NCBI GenBank assembly: GCA_946540365.1
Contig: CAMNIH010000128.1
Span: 1 to 5,110 of the forward strand
From: an uncultured Bacteroidales bacterium
Lineage (GTDB): Bacteria; Bacteroidota; Bacteroidia; Bacteroidales; P3
Reading direction: 5' to 3'
Length of the DNA: 5,110 nt
Positions 1 to 5,110 of the stretch are shown in pieces. The position numbers and the translations under genes were made by a program. A model generated the notes under the pieces. It did no database searches and was not told the DNA's origin. It was given only the letters and a program-made list of their open reading frames with translations. The first letter of the stretch is position 1. Each line of letters opens with the position of its first letter.

Positions 1-53
1 ACTCCTCTTTAGAGAATGAAAATCTCTCGTCCTAACCGATAGACGAAGGGACC
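1..53 (-). tRNA. tRNA-Glu (anticodon UUC), 3' part cut off by window edge
   Basis: Read on the minus strand, this is the first 53 nt of a tRNA. The acceptor 5' strand is GGTCCCT. The D arm has stem GTCT/GGAC around an ATCGGTTA loop. A five-pair anticodon stem AGAGA/TCTCT encloses the loop TTTTCAT, with anticodon TTC at positions 34-36, which reads Glu codons GAA and GAG. The variable region and the start of the T arm (AGGAG then T) follow before the window ends. The T loop, the 3' acceptor strand and any encoded CCA lie outside. On the plus strand the anticodon loop superficially looks like a Phe GAA loop, but the flanking arms fold only on the minus strand. The gene has its own promoter at 120-151 and diverges from recO. 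Confidence 0.93.
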
Positions 54-119
54 GTGCCCGGTGGCGTCCTGTTGACTTTCTGTTTACAAAACGTACCCAC
101 CACGTCATTAAAGCGGGTG

Positions 120-151
120 CAAAGGTACTCACTTTTTCGCAATTCGCCAAA
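120..151 (-). promoter_or_regulatory. Bacteroidetes-type promoter for the tRNA-Glu gene
   Basis: On the minus strand, TTTG (151-148), a 20-nt spacer and TACCTTTG (127-120) match the Bacteroidetes primary-sigma consensus TTTG / 19-21 / TAnnTTTG. Transcription would start a few bases past 120, near 113-116, leaving a leader of roughly 60 nt to be removed from the tRNA 5' end, as RNase P would do. No coding start lies between promoter and tRNA, so the tRNA is the first gene of this transcript. Whether further genes follow cannot be seen. Confidence 0.8.
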
Positions 152-200
152 TTTTCCGGAAGAAAAATGCAATAATACCCTTAAAATCAGAATTTATTTG

Positions 201-208
201 TACCTTTG
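201..208 (+). promoter_or_regulatory. -7 element of the recO promoter, placed for leaderless mRNA
   Basis: TACCTTTG is a perfect TAnnTTTG -7 box, and only five bases (CCCTC) separate it from the recO ATG. Transcription should therefore begin at or within a base or two of the start codon, which leaves no space for a ribosome-binding site. The upstream -33 position (about 176-181, ACCCTT) does not match TTTG, so the upstream element is weak or absent. The promoter shares a 160-bp spacer with the divergent tRNA-Glu promoter. Confidence 0.72.
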
Positions 209-213
209 CCCTC

Positions 214-942
214 ATGTTAGTCAAGACCGAGGCCATCGTACTGCATGCCCTGAAGTATGGCGAGACGCGCCTGATTGTCGACCTCTTTACCCGACAATCG
301 GGCCGGATGTCGCTCGTGGCTGCGCTTCCCAAGACCCCTCGTGGCAGGCTGAAGAAGCAGTACTTCCAGCCTATGACGCTCGTCGAGGTGACTTACGAGC
401 AGCGTCCCAACGCCCAGCTGCAGCCCATGAAGGATGCCCGGCTGCTGTCGGCATGGACCTCGATACCCTTTTCGCCCGAGAAGCTGGCGCTCACGCTCTT
501 TACGGCCGAGTTCCTGTACCATGCCCTGCGCTCCGCACAGCAGGACGAGCCCATGTTTGCCTATATTGCCGATGCCGTGCAGTGGCTCGACACGGCCGCT
601 CAGGGCTACGCCAACTTCCATCTTACCTTCCTGATGCATCTGTCGCGCTTCCTGGGTTTCTATCCTAATCTGGACAGCTACCACGCGGGCGACGTCTTCG
701 ACCTGCGCGCCGCCAGCTTTTCCGGCTCGGTGCCCGTGCACCGCGACTTTCTGCCTGCCGACGAGGCGCGCCGCATCCATCTGCTCATGCGCATGGACTT
801 TCCTACCATGCATCTGTACCGCTTGTCGCGCCACGACCGCAACCGCGTGCTCAGCGTCCTGCTCGACTATTACCGCATCCACCTGCCCGGATTCCCCGAG
901 CTCAGGAGCCAGCAGGTGCTCCGCGAGCTATGGGACGAGTAG
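214..942 (+). CDS. recO: DNA repair protein RecO
   Basis: RecO is a cytoplasmic recombination mediator. With RecR (and RecF) it helps load RecA onto SSB-coated single-stranded DNA during gap and RecF-pathway repair. The 242-residue length is usual for the family. The N-terminal part (about 1-80) has the family opening MLVKTEAIVLHALKYGE and the OB-fold strands that follow, with a basic stretch RGRLKK at 43-48 suited to DNA contact. The rest is helical, with LGFYPNLD at 147-154 and the C-terminal RNRVLSVLLDYYRIHLPGF signature at 209-227. The protein has no cysteine at all, so it lacks the zinc-binding Cys cluster found in many RecO proteins. The first ATG is used: it sits five bases after a -7 box, and upstream in-frame sequence would cross the promoter. 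The gene stands alone and converges on murF, with the terminator hairpin starting inside its stop codon. The identification rests on family recognition and is firm. Confidence 0.95.
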   Translation: MLVKTEAIVLHALKYGETRLIVDLFTRQSGRMSLVAALPKTPRGRLKKQYFQPMTLVEVTYEQRPNAQLQPMKDARLLSAWTSIPFSPEKLALTLFTAEFLYHALRSAQQDEPMFAYIADAVQWLDTAAQGYANFHLTFLMHLSRFLGFYPNLDSYHAGDVFDLRAASFSGSVPVHRDFLPADEARRIHLLMRMDFPTMHLYRLSRHDRNRVLSVLLDYYRIHLPGFPELRSQQVLRELWDE

Positions 943-981
943 CCGCCACCCTGCGGCCTGTGGCTGCAGCGGTGGCGGCTA
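940..981. terminator. GC-rich hairpin between convergent recO and murF, probable shared terminator
   Basis: TAGCCGCCACC (940-950) and GGTGGCGGCTA (971-981) form a perfect 11-bp inverted repeat around a 20-nt loop. Inside the loop, CTGC (951-954) can pair with GCAG (966-969), extending the stem past a single bulged base. The left arm begins with the recO stop codon TAG. On the plus strand the region after the stem (GGTTTCTCTTT, 988-998) is only moderately T-rich. On the minus strand there is no T run. The position between two converging stop codons argues for a bidirectional transcription stop, or a 3'-end stabilising hairpin, rather than a textbook intrinsic terminator. Confidence 0.65.
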
Positions 982-996
982 CGCTATGGTTTCTCT

Positions 997-2355
997 TTAC
1001 AGCAGTTCCGGCAGCTCGAAGAGCCGGTTTGCGTTGCTGCCCTTGATGAGTATGGTGCGGCCCTCGGGGCGGTTGGCCTTCAGCTCGGCCTTGACGGCCT
1101 CCACGTCGGCAAAGGTACGGTAGGGCGACTCTATCTTCTCGAACTCGCTGCCCACCAGCCATACCTCCTCTATCTGGTCCTTCTGCAGGCGTTTCACCAC
1201 CTTCTCGTGCTCGTCGGCCGAGGCGTCGGCCAGCTCGCCCATCATGCCCAGGATGACCATCTTGTGAGGGGCCTCTATGTGGCGGAAGTTGTCCAGGGCG
1301 GCCTTCATCGAGGTGGGGTTGGCGTTGTAGGCGTCCACTATCAGGCAGTTGTGTCCGGTGTTGACCAGCTGCGAGCGGTTGTTTGTGGGCACGTAGCTTG
1401 CCAGTGCATGGTTTATCTTTTCGAAGCTGATATTGTTCACATAGCCTACGGTGATGGCGGCCAGCAGGTTGTTCAGGTTATAGTCGCCGATGAGCTGCGT
1501 CTTCACCTCCATCCACTCGCTCTTGTAGTCGGTGTCGGCGTCCTGTTCGCGCCAGCGGAAGGTCAGGAAGGGGTCGCACTTCACCACCTCGCCGCGTATC
1601 AGTATGTCGGGGGCGTCGCTCTGTCCGTAGAAGTATACGTCGGGTACGTCGTCGGGCATCATGGCGTTCTTCACCGCGGACATCATAATCATGACCTTAA
1701 GCTGCTCGTCGTCGTAGTTGGCGAAGATGGGGAGTCGCTTCGTTACCAGGTAGTCGTACAGCTCGCCCTTGGTCTCTCTGACGCCGTCCATCGAGCCGAA
1801 GCCGTCCAGGTGGGCGCGTCCCACGTTGGTGACGATTCCCGACGTGGGCTCGGCGGTCTCCACCAGCGTCTTGATGTCGCCCGGGTGCGAGGCTCCCATC
1901 TCCACGACGGCAATGTCGTCCTTGTCGGTGAGTCTGAGCAGGGTCTTGGGCACCCCGACGTCGTTGTTGAAGTTACCCTCGGTGGCCATGACGCGGTATT
2001 CCTCGGCCAGCACGGCGCTGACCAGCTCCTTCGTCGTCGTCTTGCCGTTGGTGCCGGTGATGGCTACTACGGGTATGTCGAACTGGCGCCGGTGCTCGCG
2101 CGCCAGGTCCTTGTACGTCTGCAGTGCGTCGGCCACCACGATGAGGCGGTCGTCCTTCTCGCCTGTCTCCGCGACGGCGGGGTCGTCGATGATGGCATAC
2201 GAGCACCCCTGGGCCAGGGCCTGGCGTGCATACTGGTTTCCGTCGAACGTGGCTCCCTTCAGTGCCACGAAGATGCTGCCCTCGGGGCAGTGGCGCGAGT
2301 CCGTAGTGATGACGGGGTGCGCCTTGTATAAATCAAACAGCTCTTTTGTTTCCAT
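997..2355 (-). CDS. murF: UDP-N-acetylmuramoyl-tripeptide--D-alanyl-D-alanine ligase MurF
   Basis: MurF adds D-Ala-D-Ala to UDP-MurNAc-tripeptide with ATP, the last cytoplasmic step in building the peptidoglycan pentapeptide precursor. The 452-residue protein shows the three Mur-ligase domains. The N-terminal substrate-binding domain has TDSR at 18-21 and IFVALKGATFDGN at 28-40. The central ATPase has P-loop GTNGKTT at 101-107, EMGASHPGDI at 152-161 and NVGRAHLDGFGS at 177-188. The ligand-binding C-terminal domain has DAYNANPTSMKAAL at 341-354, LGMMGELAD at 369-377 and IKGSNANRLFEL at 437-448. The DAYNANP motif and the alanine-rich N-domain favour MurF over MurC, D or E. The ATG at 2355 (METKELF) is chosen because it lies four bases after a perfect -7 box. 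An in-frame ATG at 2424 would put the promoter inside the gene and add 23 residues with no family resemblance. murF diverges from priA and is apparently monocistronic; the usual mur/dcw cluster partners are not beside it. Confidence 0.95.
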   Translation of the reverse strand: METKELFDLYKAHPVITTDSRHCPEGSIFVALKGATFDGNQYARQALAQGCSYAIIDDPAVAETGEKDDRLIVVADALQTYKDLAREHRRQFDIPVVAITGTNGKTTTKELVSAVLAEEYRVMATEGNFNNDVGVPKTLLRLTDKDDIAVVEMGASHPGDIKTLVETAEPTSGIVTNVGRAHLDGFGSMDGVRETKGELYDYLVTKRLPIFANYDDEQLKVMIMMSAVKNAMMPDDVPDVYFYGQSDAPDILIRGEVVKCDPFLTFRWREQDADTDYKSEWMEVKTQLIGDYNLNNLLAAITVGYVNNISFEKINHALASYVPTNNRSQLVNTGHNCLIVDAYNANPTSMKAALDNFRHIEAPHKMVILGMMGELADASADEHEKVVKRLQKDQIEEVWLVGSEFEKIESPYRTFADVEAVKAELKANRPEGRTILIKGSNANRLFELPELL

Positions 2356-2359
2356 GCCG

Positions 2360-2390
2360 CAAAGGTAATGACTTCTTCTGACTTGACAAA
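2360..2390 (-). promoter_or_regulatory. Bacteroidetes-type promoter for murF, leaderless
   Basis: On the minus strand, TTTG (2390-2387), a 19-nt spacer and TACCTTTG (2367-2360) match the consensus at both boxes. Only CGGC separates the -7 box from the murF ATG, so the predicted transcription start coincides with the start codon. There is no room for a ribosome-binding site. The -33 box lies 18 bp from the -33 box of the divergent priA promoter, so polymerases at the two promoters would be close neighbours. Confidence 0.82.
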
Positions 2391-2408
2391 ACTTTTGGGC
2401 AGGAAATG

Positions 2409-2440
2409 TTTGCATAATCCTCAAGAAAGTGTTAACTTTG
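2409..2440 (+). promoter_or_regulatory. Bacteroidetes-type promoter for priA, leaderless or nearly so
   Basis: TTTG (2409-2412), a 20-nt spacer and TAACTTTG (2433-2440) match the consensus at both boxes. Seven bases (CATCCCG) separate the -7 box from the priA ATG, giving an expected leader of about zero to three nucleotides and no Shine-Dalgarno site. It lies back-to-back with the murF promoter. Confidence 0.82.
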
Positions 2441-2447
2441 CATCCCG

Positions 2448-4706
2448 ATGACCTACGCTGACGTGATACTGCCGGTGCCGCTGCAGGCCCTGTTCACCTA
2501 TGCCGTGCCCGAGGGCGTGACGGTAGAGGAGGGCGTGCGTGTGCTGGTCAGCTTCGGACGCTCGAAGCGCTACGTAGGTCTTGTGGCCCGTGTGCACGAC
2601 CGGAAGCCCGAGGGCTACCAGGTGAAGCCCCTGCTGCAGGTGCTCGACACAGAGCCCCTGGTCTACCCCCGCCAGCTCGCGCTGTGGCAGTGGATCAGCG
2701 ACTACTACCTCTCCGCCCCGGGCGACGTCTACAAGGCCGCCCTGCCCGCCGGGCTGAAGGCCGAGGACGGCTACCGTCCCAAGACGGAGACCTACATACG
2801 CCTCGGCGCCCAGTACCAGTCGGCCGCCGCCCTGCACATCGCCCTTAACATGCTGGCGCGTGCCAAGCGACAGCTGGACGCCTTCACCTGCTACCTCACA
2901 CTGTCGCGCTGGGACCTCGTAGAGGACGGCACACAGCCCGTGGAGGTCACCCGCGAGGAGCTGATGAATGCCAGCCAGGCCTCCGCCGACACCCTGCGCC
3001 AGCTGGAGCGCCGACAGCTGCTCGAGACGTACGAGAAAGAGGTGGGCCGCCTGAACCACGGCGGCGACTACCGTCCCGACCTCATACACCCCCTCACCGC
3101 CCCCCAGCAGGACGCCTACAACGCCCTCCTGATGGCCATGATGCGCAAGCCCGTCACCCTGCTGCACGGCGTCACCGGCTCAGGAAAGACCGAACTCTAC
3201 ATCCACCTCATCCAGCATGCACTCGAGCAGCACCAGCAAGTGCTCTACCTGCTGCCCGAGATAGCACTGACGGTACAGATGATGCAGCGCCTGCAGCGCA
3301 TCTTCGGTGAGCGACTGGGCATCTACCACTCACGCTACTCCGACGCCGAGCGCGTCGAGATATGGCAGAAACAGCTCTCCCGCCACCCCTACGACGTCAT
3401 CCTCGGCGCCCGCTCCGCCGTCTTCCTCCCCTTTCAGAAACTCGGACTCGTCATCGTCGACGAAGAACACGAGACCAGCTACAAGCAGCAGGACCCCGCG
3501 CCCCGCTACCACGCCCGCTCCGTAGCCATCATGCTGGCACGGGCCGAAGGCGCCCGCGTCGTGCTGGGCACCGCCACACCCAGCATCGAGAGCTACCACA
3601 ACGCCCAGACAGGCAAGTACGCCCTCGTCGAGCTGCGCGAGCGCTACCAGGGACTACAGCTGCCACAGGTCACCGTCGTAGACACCGCCGACCTGCAGCG
3701 CCGCAAGATGATGGCCGGACCCTTCTCACCTCTCTTACTCACACGCGTGCGCGAGGCACTCGACAACGGACAGCAAGCCATCATCTTCCAGAACCGCCGA
3801 GGCTTCGCCCCACAGGTAGAGTGCCACCAGTGCGGCTGGGTGCCCACCTGTCAGCACTGCGACGTCAAGCTCACCCTGCACCGCCAGATGCAGCAGCTGA
3901 CCTGCCACTACTGCGGCGCCACCTACCAGGTGCCCACCCAGTGCCCCTGCTGTGGCAGCACCGACCTGCGCACCCACGGCTACGGCACCGAGAAGATAGA
4001 AGAACAGGTGCGCGACGCCTTCCCCGAGGCACGCATCGCACGCATGGACCTCGACACCACCCGCACACGCAACGCCTACGAACGCATCATCAGCGACTTC
4101 GCCGCCCGTCGCACCAACATACTCATCGGAACCCAGATGATCAGCAAGGGCCTCGACTTCGACCACGTCGCCGTAGTAGGCATCGTCTCAGCCGACGCCA
4201 TGCTCAACCAGCCCGACTTCCGGGCCCACGAGCACGCCTACACCATGATGACCCAGGTGGCCGGGCGCGCCGGACGAAAAGGGCGACAGGGACTCGTCAT
4301 ACTGCAGACCAAGCAGAAGGACCTGCCCGTCGTCCAGCAGGTGGCCCACAACGACTACCAGGCCCTCTACCGCGACCAGCTCGACCAGCGCCTGGCCTTC
4401 CGCTATCCACCCTTCGTCCGCCTCACCTACCTCTACCTGACACACCGCGACGAAGCCGTCGTACACGCCGCCTCACTCGACATCGCGGCACGCCTCCGCC
4501 AGTGGTTCGGGGCCCGCGTCCTCGGACCCGACAAACCCTCAGTAGCCAAAGTCAAACAGCAGCACATCCGCAAACTTATGCTCAAGATAGAGCCCGCCCT
4601 CGACCCCAGTCAGGTGCGCCGCTACCTCCTCATGGCCCGCCAGCAGCTCCTCGACGACCGCCGCTACACCGCCCTCCAAGTCTACTTCGACGTAGACCCC
4701 GTCTGA
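2448..4706 (+). CDS. priA: Primosomal protein N' (replication restart helicase PriA)
   Basis: PriA recognises abandoned replication forks and D-loops, unwinds DNA 3' to 5' and starts reassembly of the primosome and DnaB loading. At 752 residues it is full length (E. coli PriA is 732). The N-terminal 3'-end-binding domain (about 1-95) opens with YADVILPVPL and has RYVGLVARV at 41-49; a winged-helix-like region follows to about 200. Helicase lobe 1 has Walker A GVTGSGKT at 241-248, Walker B DEEH at 338-341 and GTATPSIES at 374-382. Lobe 2 has IIFQNRRG at 445-452, GTQMISKGLDF at 561-571 and QVAGRAGR at 603-610. Inserted in lobe 2 are the zinc-binding cysteines as four CxxC pairs: 459/462, 468/471, 486/489 and 499/502, with an extra Cys at 501. 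FRYPPF at 651-656 opens the C-terminal domain. All catalytic motifs look intact. The start is set by the promoter eight bases upstream and by the family N-terminus. The gene is monocistronic and diverges from murF. Its stop codon is followed at once by an 11-bp repeat array. Base skew drifts from G-rich to C-rich along the gene. Confidence 0.97.
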   Translation: MTYADVILPVPLQALFTYAVPEGVTVEEGVRVLVSFGRSKRYVGLVARVHDRKPEGYQVKPLLQVLDTEPLVYPRQLALWQWISDYYLSAPGDVYKAALPAGLKAEDGYRPKTETYIRLGAQYQSAAALHIALNMLARAKRQLDAFTCYLTLSRWDLVEDGTQPVEVTREELMNASQASADTLRQLERRQLLETYEKEVGRLNHGGDYRPDLIHPLTAPQQDAYNALLMAMMRKPVTLLHGVTGSGKTELYIHLIQHALEQHQQVLYLLPEIALTVQMMQRLQRIFGERLGIYHSRYSDAERVEIWQKQLSRHPYDVILGARSAVFLPFQKLGLVIVDEEHETSYKQQDPAPRYHARSVAIMLARAEGARVVLGTATPSIESYHNAQTGKYALVELRERYQGLQLPQVTVVDTADLQRRKMMAGPFSPLLLTRVREALDNGQQAIIFQNRRGFAPQVECHQCGWVPTCQHCDVKLTLHRQMQQLTCHYCGATYQVPTQCPCCGSTDLRTHGYGTEKIEEQVRDAFPEARIARMDLDTTRTRNAYERIISDFAARRTNILIGTQMISKGLDFDHVAVVGIVSADAMLNQPDFRAHEHAYTMMTQVAGRAGRKGRQGLVILQTKQKDLPVVQQVAHNDYQALYRDQLDQRLAFRYPPFVRLTYLYLTHRDEAVVHAASLDIAARLRQWFGARVLGPDKPSVAKVKQQHIRKLMLKIEPALDPSQVRRYLLMARQQLLDDRRYTALQVYFDVDPV

Positions 4707-4777
4707 CTCACCCTTTACCCACTTTCTACCCACCCCTTACCCACTTTCTACCCACTTTTTACCCACTTTCCACCCAC
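4707..4777 (+). repeat. 11-bp tandem array A (unit TTTCTACCCAC), six good copies plus a degenerate one
   Basis: ACCCAC recurs at 4717, 4728, 4739, 4750, 4761 and 4772, exactly 11 bp apart without indels. The six units are CCTTTACCCAC, TTTCTACCCAC, CCCTTACCCAC, TTTCTACCCAC, TTTTTACCCAC and TTTCCACCCAC (4712-4777). Units two and four are identical. CTCAC at 4707-4711 is in phase and looks like a decayed earlier copy, so the array starts directly after the priA stop codon and would lie in the priA 3' untranslated region. The conserved part is ACCCAC; the first four or five bases vary. The unit is closely related to that of array C (4990-5060), in the same orientation. Function unknown. Confidence 0.93.
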
Positions 4778-4801
4778 CCCGTCCCGCGCATTCAGTTCCC
4801 T

Positions 4802-4907
4802 TCGTTGTCCAATCGTTGTCCAATCGTTGTCCAATAGTTGTCCAATAGTTGTCCAATAGACAATCGGACAACAATAAGGCAGCGATAAGACAACGATAGG
4901 ACAACGA
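4802..4907. repeat. 11-bp tandem array B (unit CGTTGTCCAAT) continuing into its own inverted complement; long imperfect hairpin
   Basis: Five direct copies of an 11-mer run without a gap (4803-4857): CGTTGTCCAAT three times, then AGTTGTCCAAT twice. The following bases (4858-4907) are about four copies of the reverse-complement unit, for example ATAGGACAACG, still with 11-bp period. Pairing 4802-4850 with 4859-4907, without any indel, leaves 8 mismatches in 49 positions, three of the pairs being G-T. The mismatches fall at the same phase of successive units (4811, 4822, 4833, 4844; 4821 and 4832; 4836 and 4847). The tip is an 8-nt loop at 4851-4858. Either strand's transcript could fold into the same long stem, so it may act as a barrier or RNA 3'-end structure for priA. 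That role is inference. Confidence 0.92.
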
Positions 4908-4939
4908 CACGCTTTGCACCGGCGCTGCGGCGGGGCACG

Positions 4940-4972
4940 AAAAAAGCGGCTTCGGACCTAATCCGAAGCCGC
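4940..4972 (-). terminator. Rho-independent terminator for the minus-strand outer-membrane protein gene
   Basis: GCGGCTTCGGA (4946-4956) and TCCGAAGCCGC (4962-4972) form a perfect 11-bp GC-rich stem with a five-base loop. On the minus strand the stem is followed directly by six T residues (the A run at 4940-4945), the classic intrinsic-terminator layout. It serves the gene entering from the right edge, about 90 bp past its stop codon. For plus-strand transcription from priA the stem is followed by AGTAAAGTTGTATTTTG, a poor U tract, so termination in that direction would be weaker. Confidence 0.88.
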
Positions 4973-4989
4973 AGTAAAGTTGTATTTTG

Positions 4990-5060
4990 TCCACTTAGGG
5001 CTCACTAAATACCCACTTCTTACCCACTAAAGGCCCACAAAAGACCCACTAAATACCTAC
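4990..5060 (+). repeat. 11-bp tandem array C (unit CCCACTAAATA), about six and a half copies
   Basis: The pentamer CCCAC or a one-base variant recurs at 4990 (TCCAC), 5001 (CTCAC), 5012, 5023, 5034, 5045 and 5056 (CCTAC), exactly 11 bp apart. Units include CTCACTAAATA, CCCACTTCTTA, CCCACTAAAGG, CCCACAAAAGA and CCCACTAAATA. The CCCAC core is kept and the six-base filler is AT-rich and variable. The outermost copies are the most decayed. The array stops one base short of the stop codon of the minus-strand gene, so it would be transcribed as its 3' untranslated region (as GTGGG-containing units) before the terminator at 4940-4972. Same core and orientation as array A. Function unknown. Confidence 0.9.
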
Positions 5061-5061
5061 A

Positions 5062-5110
5062 TTAGAAGTCCAGCTGGCAGCCGACGCCCAGCACGCGGTT
5101 GGTGCGGGTG
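5062..5110 (-). CDS. C-terminal end of a probable outer-membrane beta-barrel protein (partial)
   Basis: Only the last 15 codons and the TAA stop are inside the window; the start lies beyond the right edge. The visible tail TRTNRVLGVGCQLDF alternates hydrophobic with polar or small residues and ends in a terminal Phe. This is the pattern of the last strand of an outer-membrane beta-barrel, the signal read by the BAM complex. Its frame is supported by the stop codon's position beside the repeat array and the intrinsic terminator downstream. The exact protein family cannot be told from 15 residues. A chance coding end with a similar look remains possible. Confidence 0.68.
   Translation of the reverse strand, partial: TRTNRVLGVGCQLDF

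Noticed and set aside
11..27. tRNA-Phe (GAA) anticodon arm on the plus strand
   Set aside because: The arm looks plausible alone, but the neighbouring D, T and acceptor parts are absent on the plus strand. The minus strand gives a coherent tRNA-Glu.
217..882. 221-codon minus-strand open frame antisense to recO
   Set aside because: A mirror of GC-rich recO codons. Its composition is not protein-like and no promoter precedes it.
1207..2331. 374-codon plus-strand open frame antisense to murF
   Set aside because: Val/Gly/His-rich antisense shadow with no recognisable domain or promoter. murF on the other strand has full Mur-ligase motifs.
2356..2424. Upstream in-frame ATG extending murF by 23 residues
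   Set aside because: It would place the matched promoter boxes inside the coding region, and the added residues do not resemble a MurF N-terminus.
4712..4780. G-quadruplex on the minus strand from the GGG runs of array A
   Set aside because: The G tracts are three long but separated by eight-base loops, longer than typical stable quadruplex loops, so support is weak.
3362..4837. 491-codon open frame overlapping priA in another register
   Set aside because: Its product is Arg/Pro/His-rich low complexity, with no family likeness. It comes from the C-rich composition of priA, which suppresses stops in the shifted frame. priA itself has every expected motif.
4974..4990. Plus-strand promoter-like GTAAAGTTGTATTTTGT
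   Set aside because: It lacks a correctly spaced TAnnTTTG box with an upstream TTTG, and no plus-strand gene follows.
4737..4994. 85-codon minus-strand open frame across the repeat region
   Set aside because: It runs through the arrays and the intrinsic terminator. The repetitive tail comes from the 11-mers, and no promoter or start signal is visible.
4707..5060. CRISPR array
   Set aside because: The units are 11 bp, contiguous and without unique spacers; there are no Cas genes nearby.
4712..5060. DnaA-box cluster (TTACCCACT copies resemble TTATCCACA) beside priA
   Set aside because: Even the best copies (4715, 4737, 4759, 5020) differ from the box at two positions, including the last base, and most units differ more. 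There is no AT-rich unwinding region or dnaA/dnaN context. A DnaA binding assay or motif scan would settle it.

Overview
The window looks like a piece of a Bacteroidetes chromosome, most likely Bacteroidales and perhaps Prevotella-like. The evidence is four promoters of the Bacteroidetes primary-sigma type (TTTG, 19-21 bp, TAnnTTTG), start codons placed almost directly on those promoters with no Shine-Dalgarno sequence, proteins of clear Bacteroidetes character, and a C-terminal outer-membrane barrel tail ending in Phe. Coding DNA is GC-rich and the promoter spacers are AT-rich. I cannot name the species from the sequence.

Layout. At the left edge is the 5' two-thirds of a tRNA-Glu(UUC) gene on the minus strand, with its own promoter. 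Divergent from it is recO (+, 214-942), a recombination mediator. recO converges on murF (-, 997-2355), the UDP-MurNAc-tripeptide:D-Ala-D-Ala ligase. A strong GC-rich hairpin lies between them and begins inside the recO stop codon. murF and priA (+, 2448-4706), the replication-restart helicase, diverge from a compact 92-bp spacer that holds back-to-back promoters. At the right edge, the last 15 codons of an outer-membrane beta-barrel gene come in on the minus strand and converge on priA.

These are mainly housekeeping genes: DNA repair and replication restart (recO, priA), cell-wall synthesis (murF) and translation (tRNA). Each has its own promoter and nothing suggests a shared operon. RecO and PriA both act at damaged or stalled replication forks, but they do not share a transcript here.

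The most unusual part is the 355-bp spacer between the convergent priA and outer-membrane protein genes (4707-5061). It is filled almost from stop codon to stop codon with three short tandem arrays, all with an exact 11-bp period. Two flanking arrays share a CCCACT-type unit in the same orientation. The central array is built from a different unit (CGTTGTCCAAT) and then its own inverted complement, giving a long imperfect hairpin. A canonical minus-strand intrinsic terminator sits between the central and right arrays. I do not recognise this arrangement as a described element.
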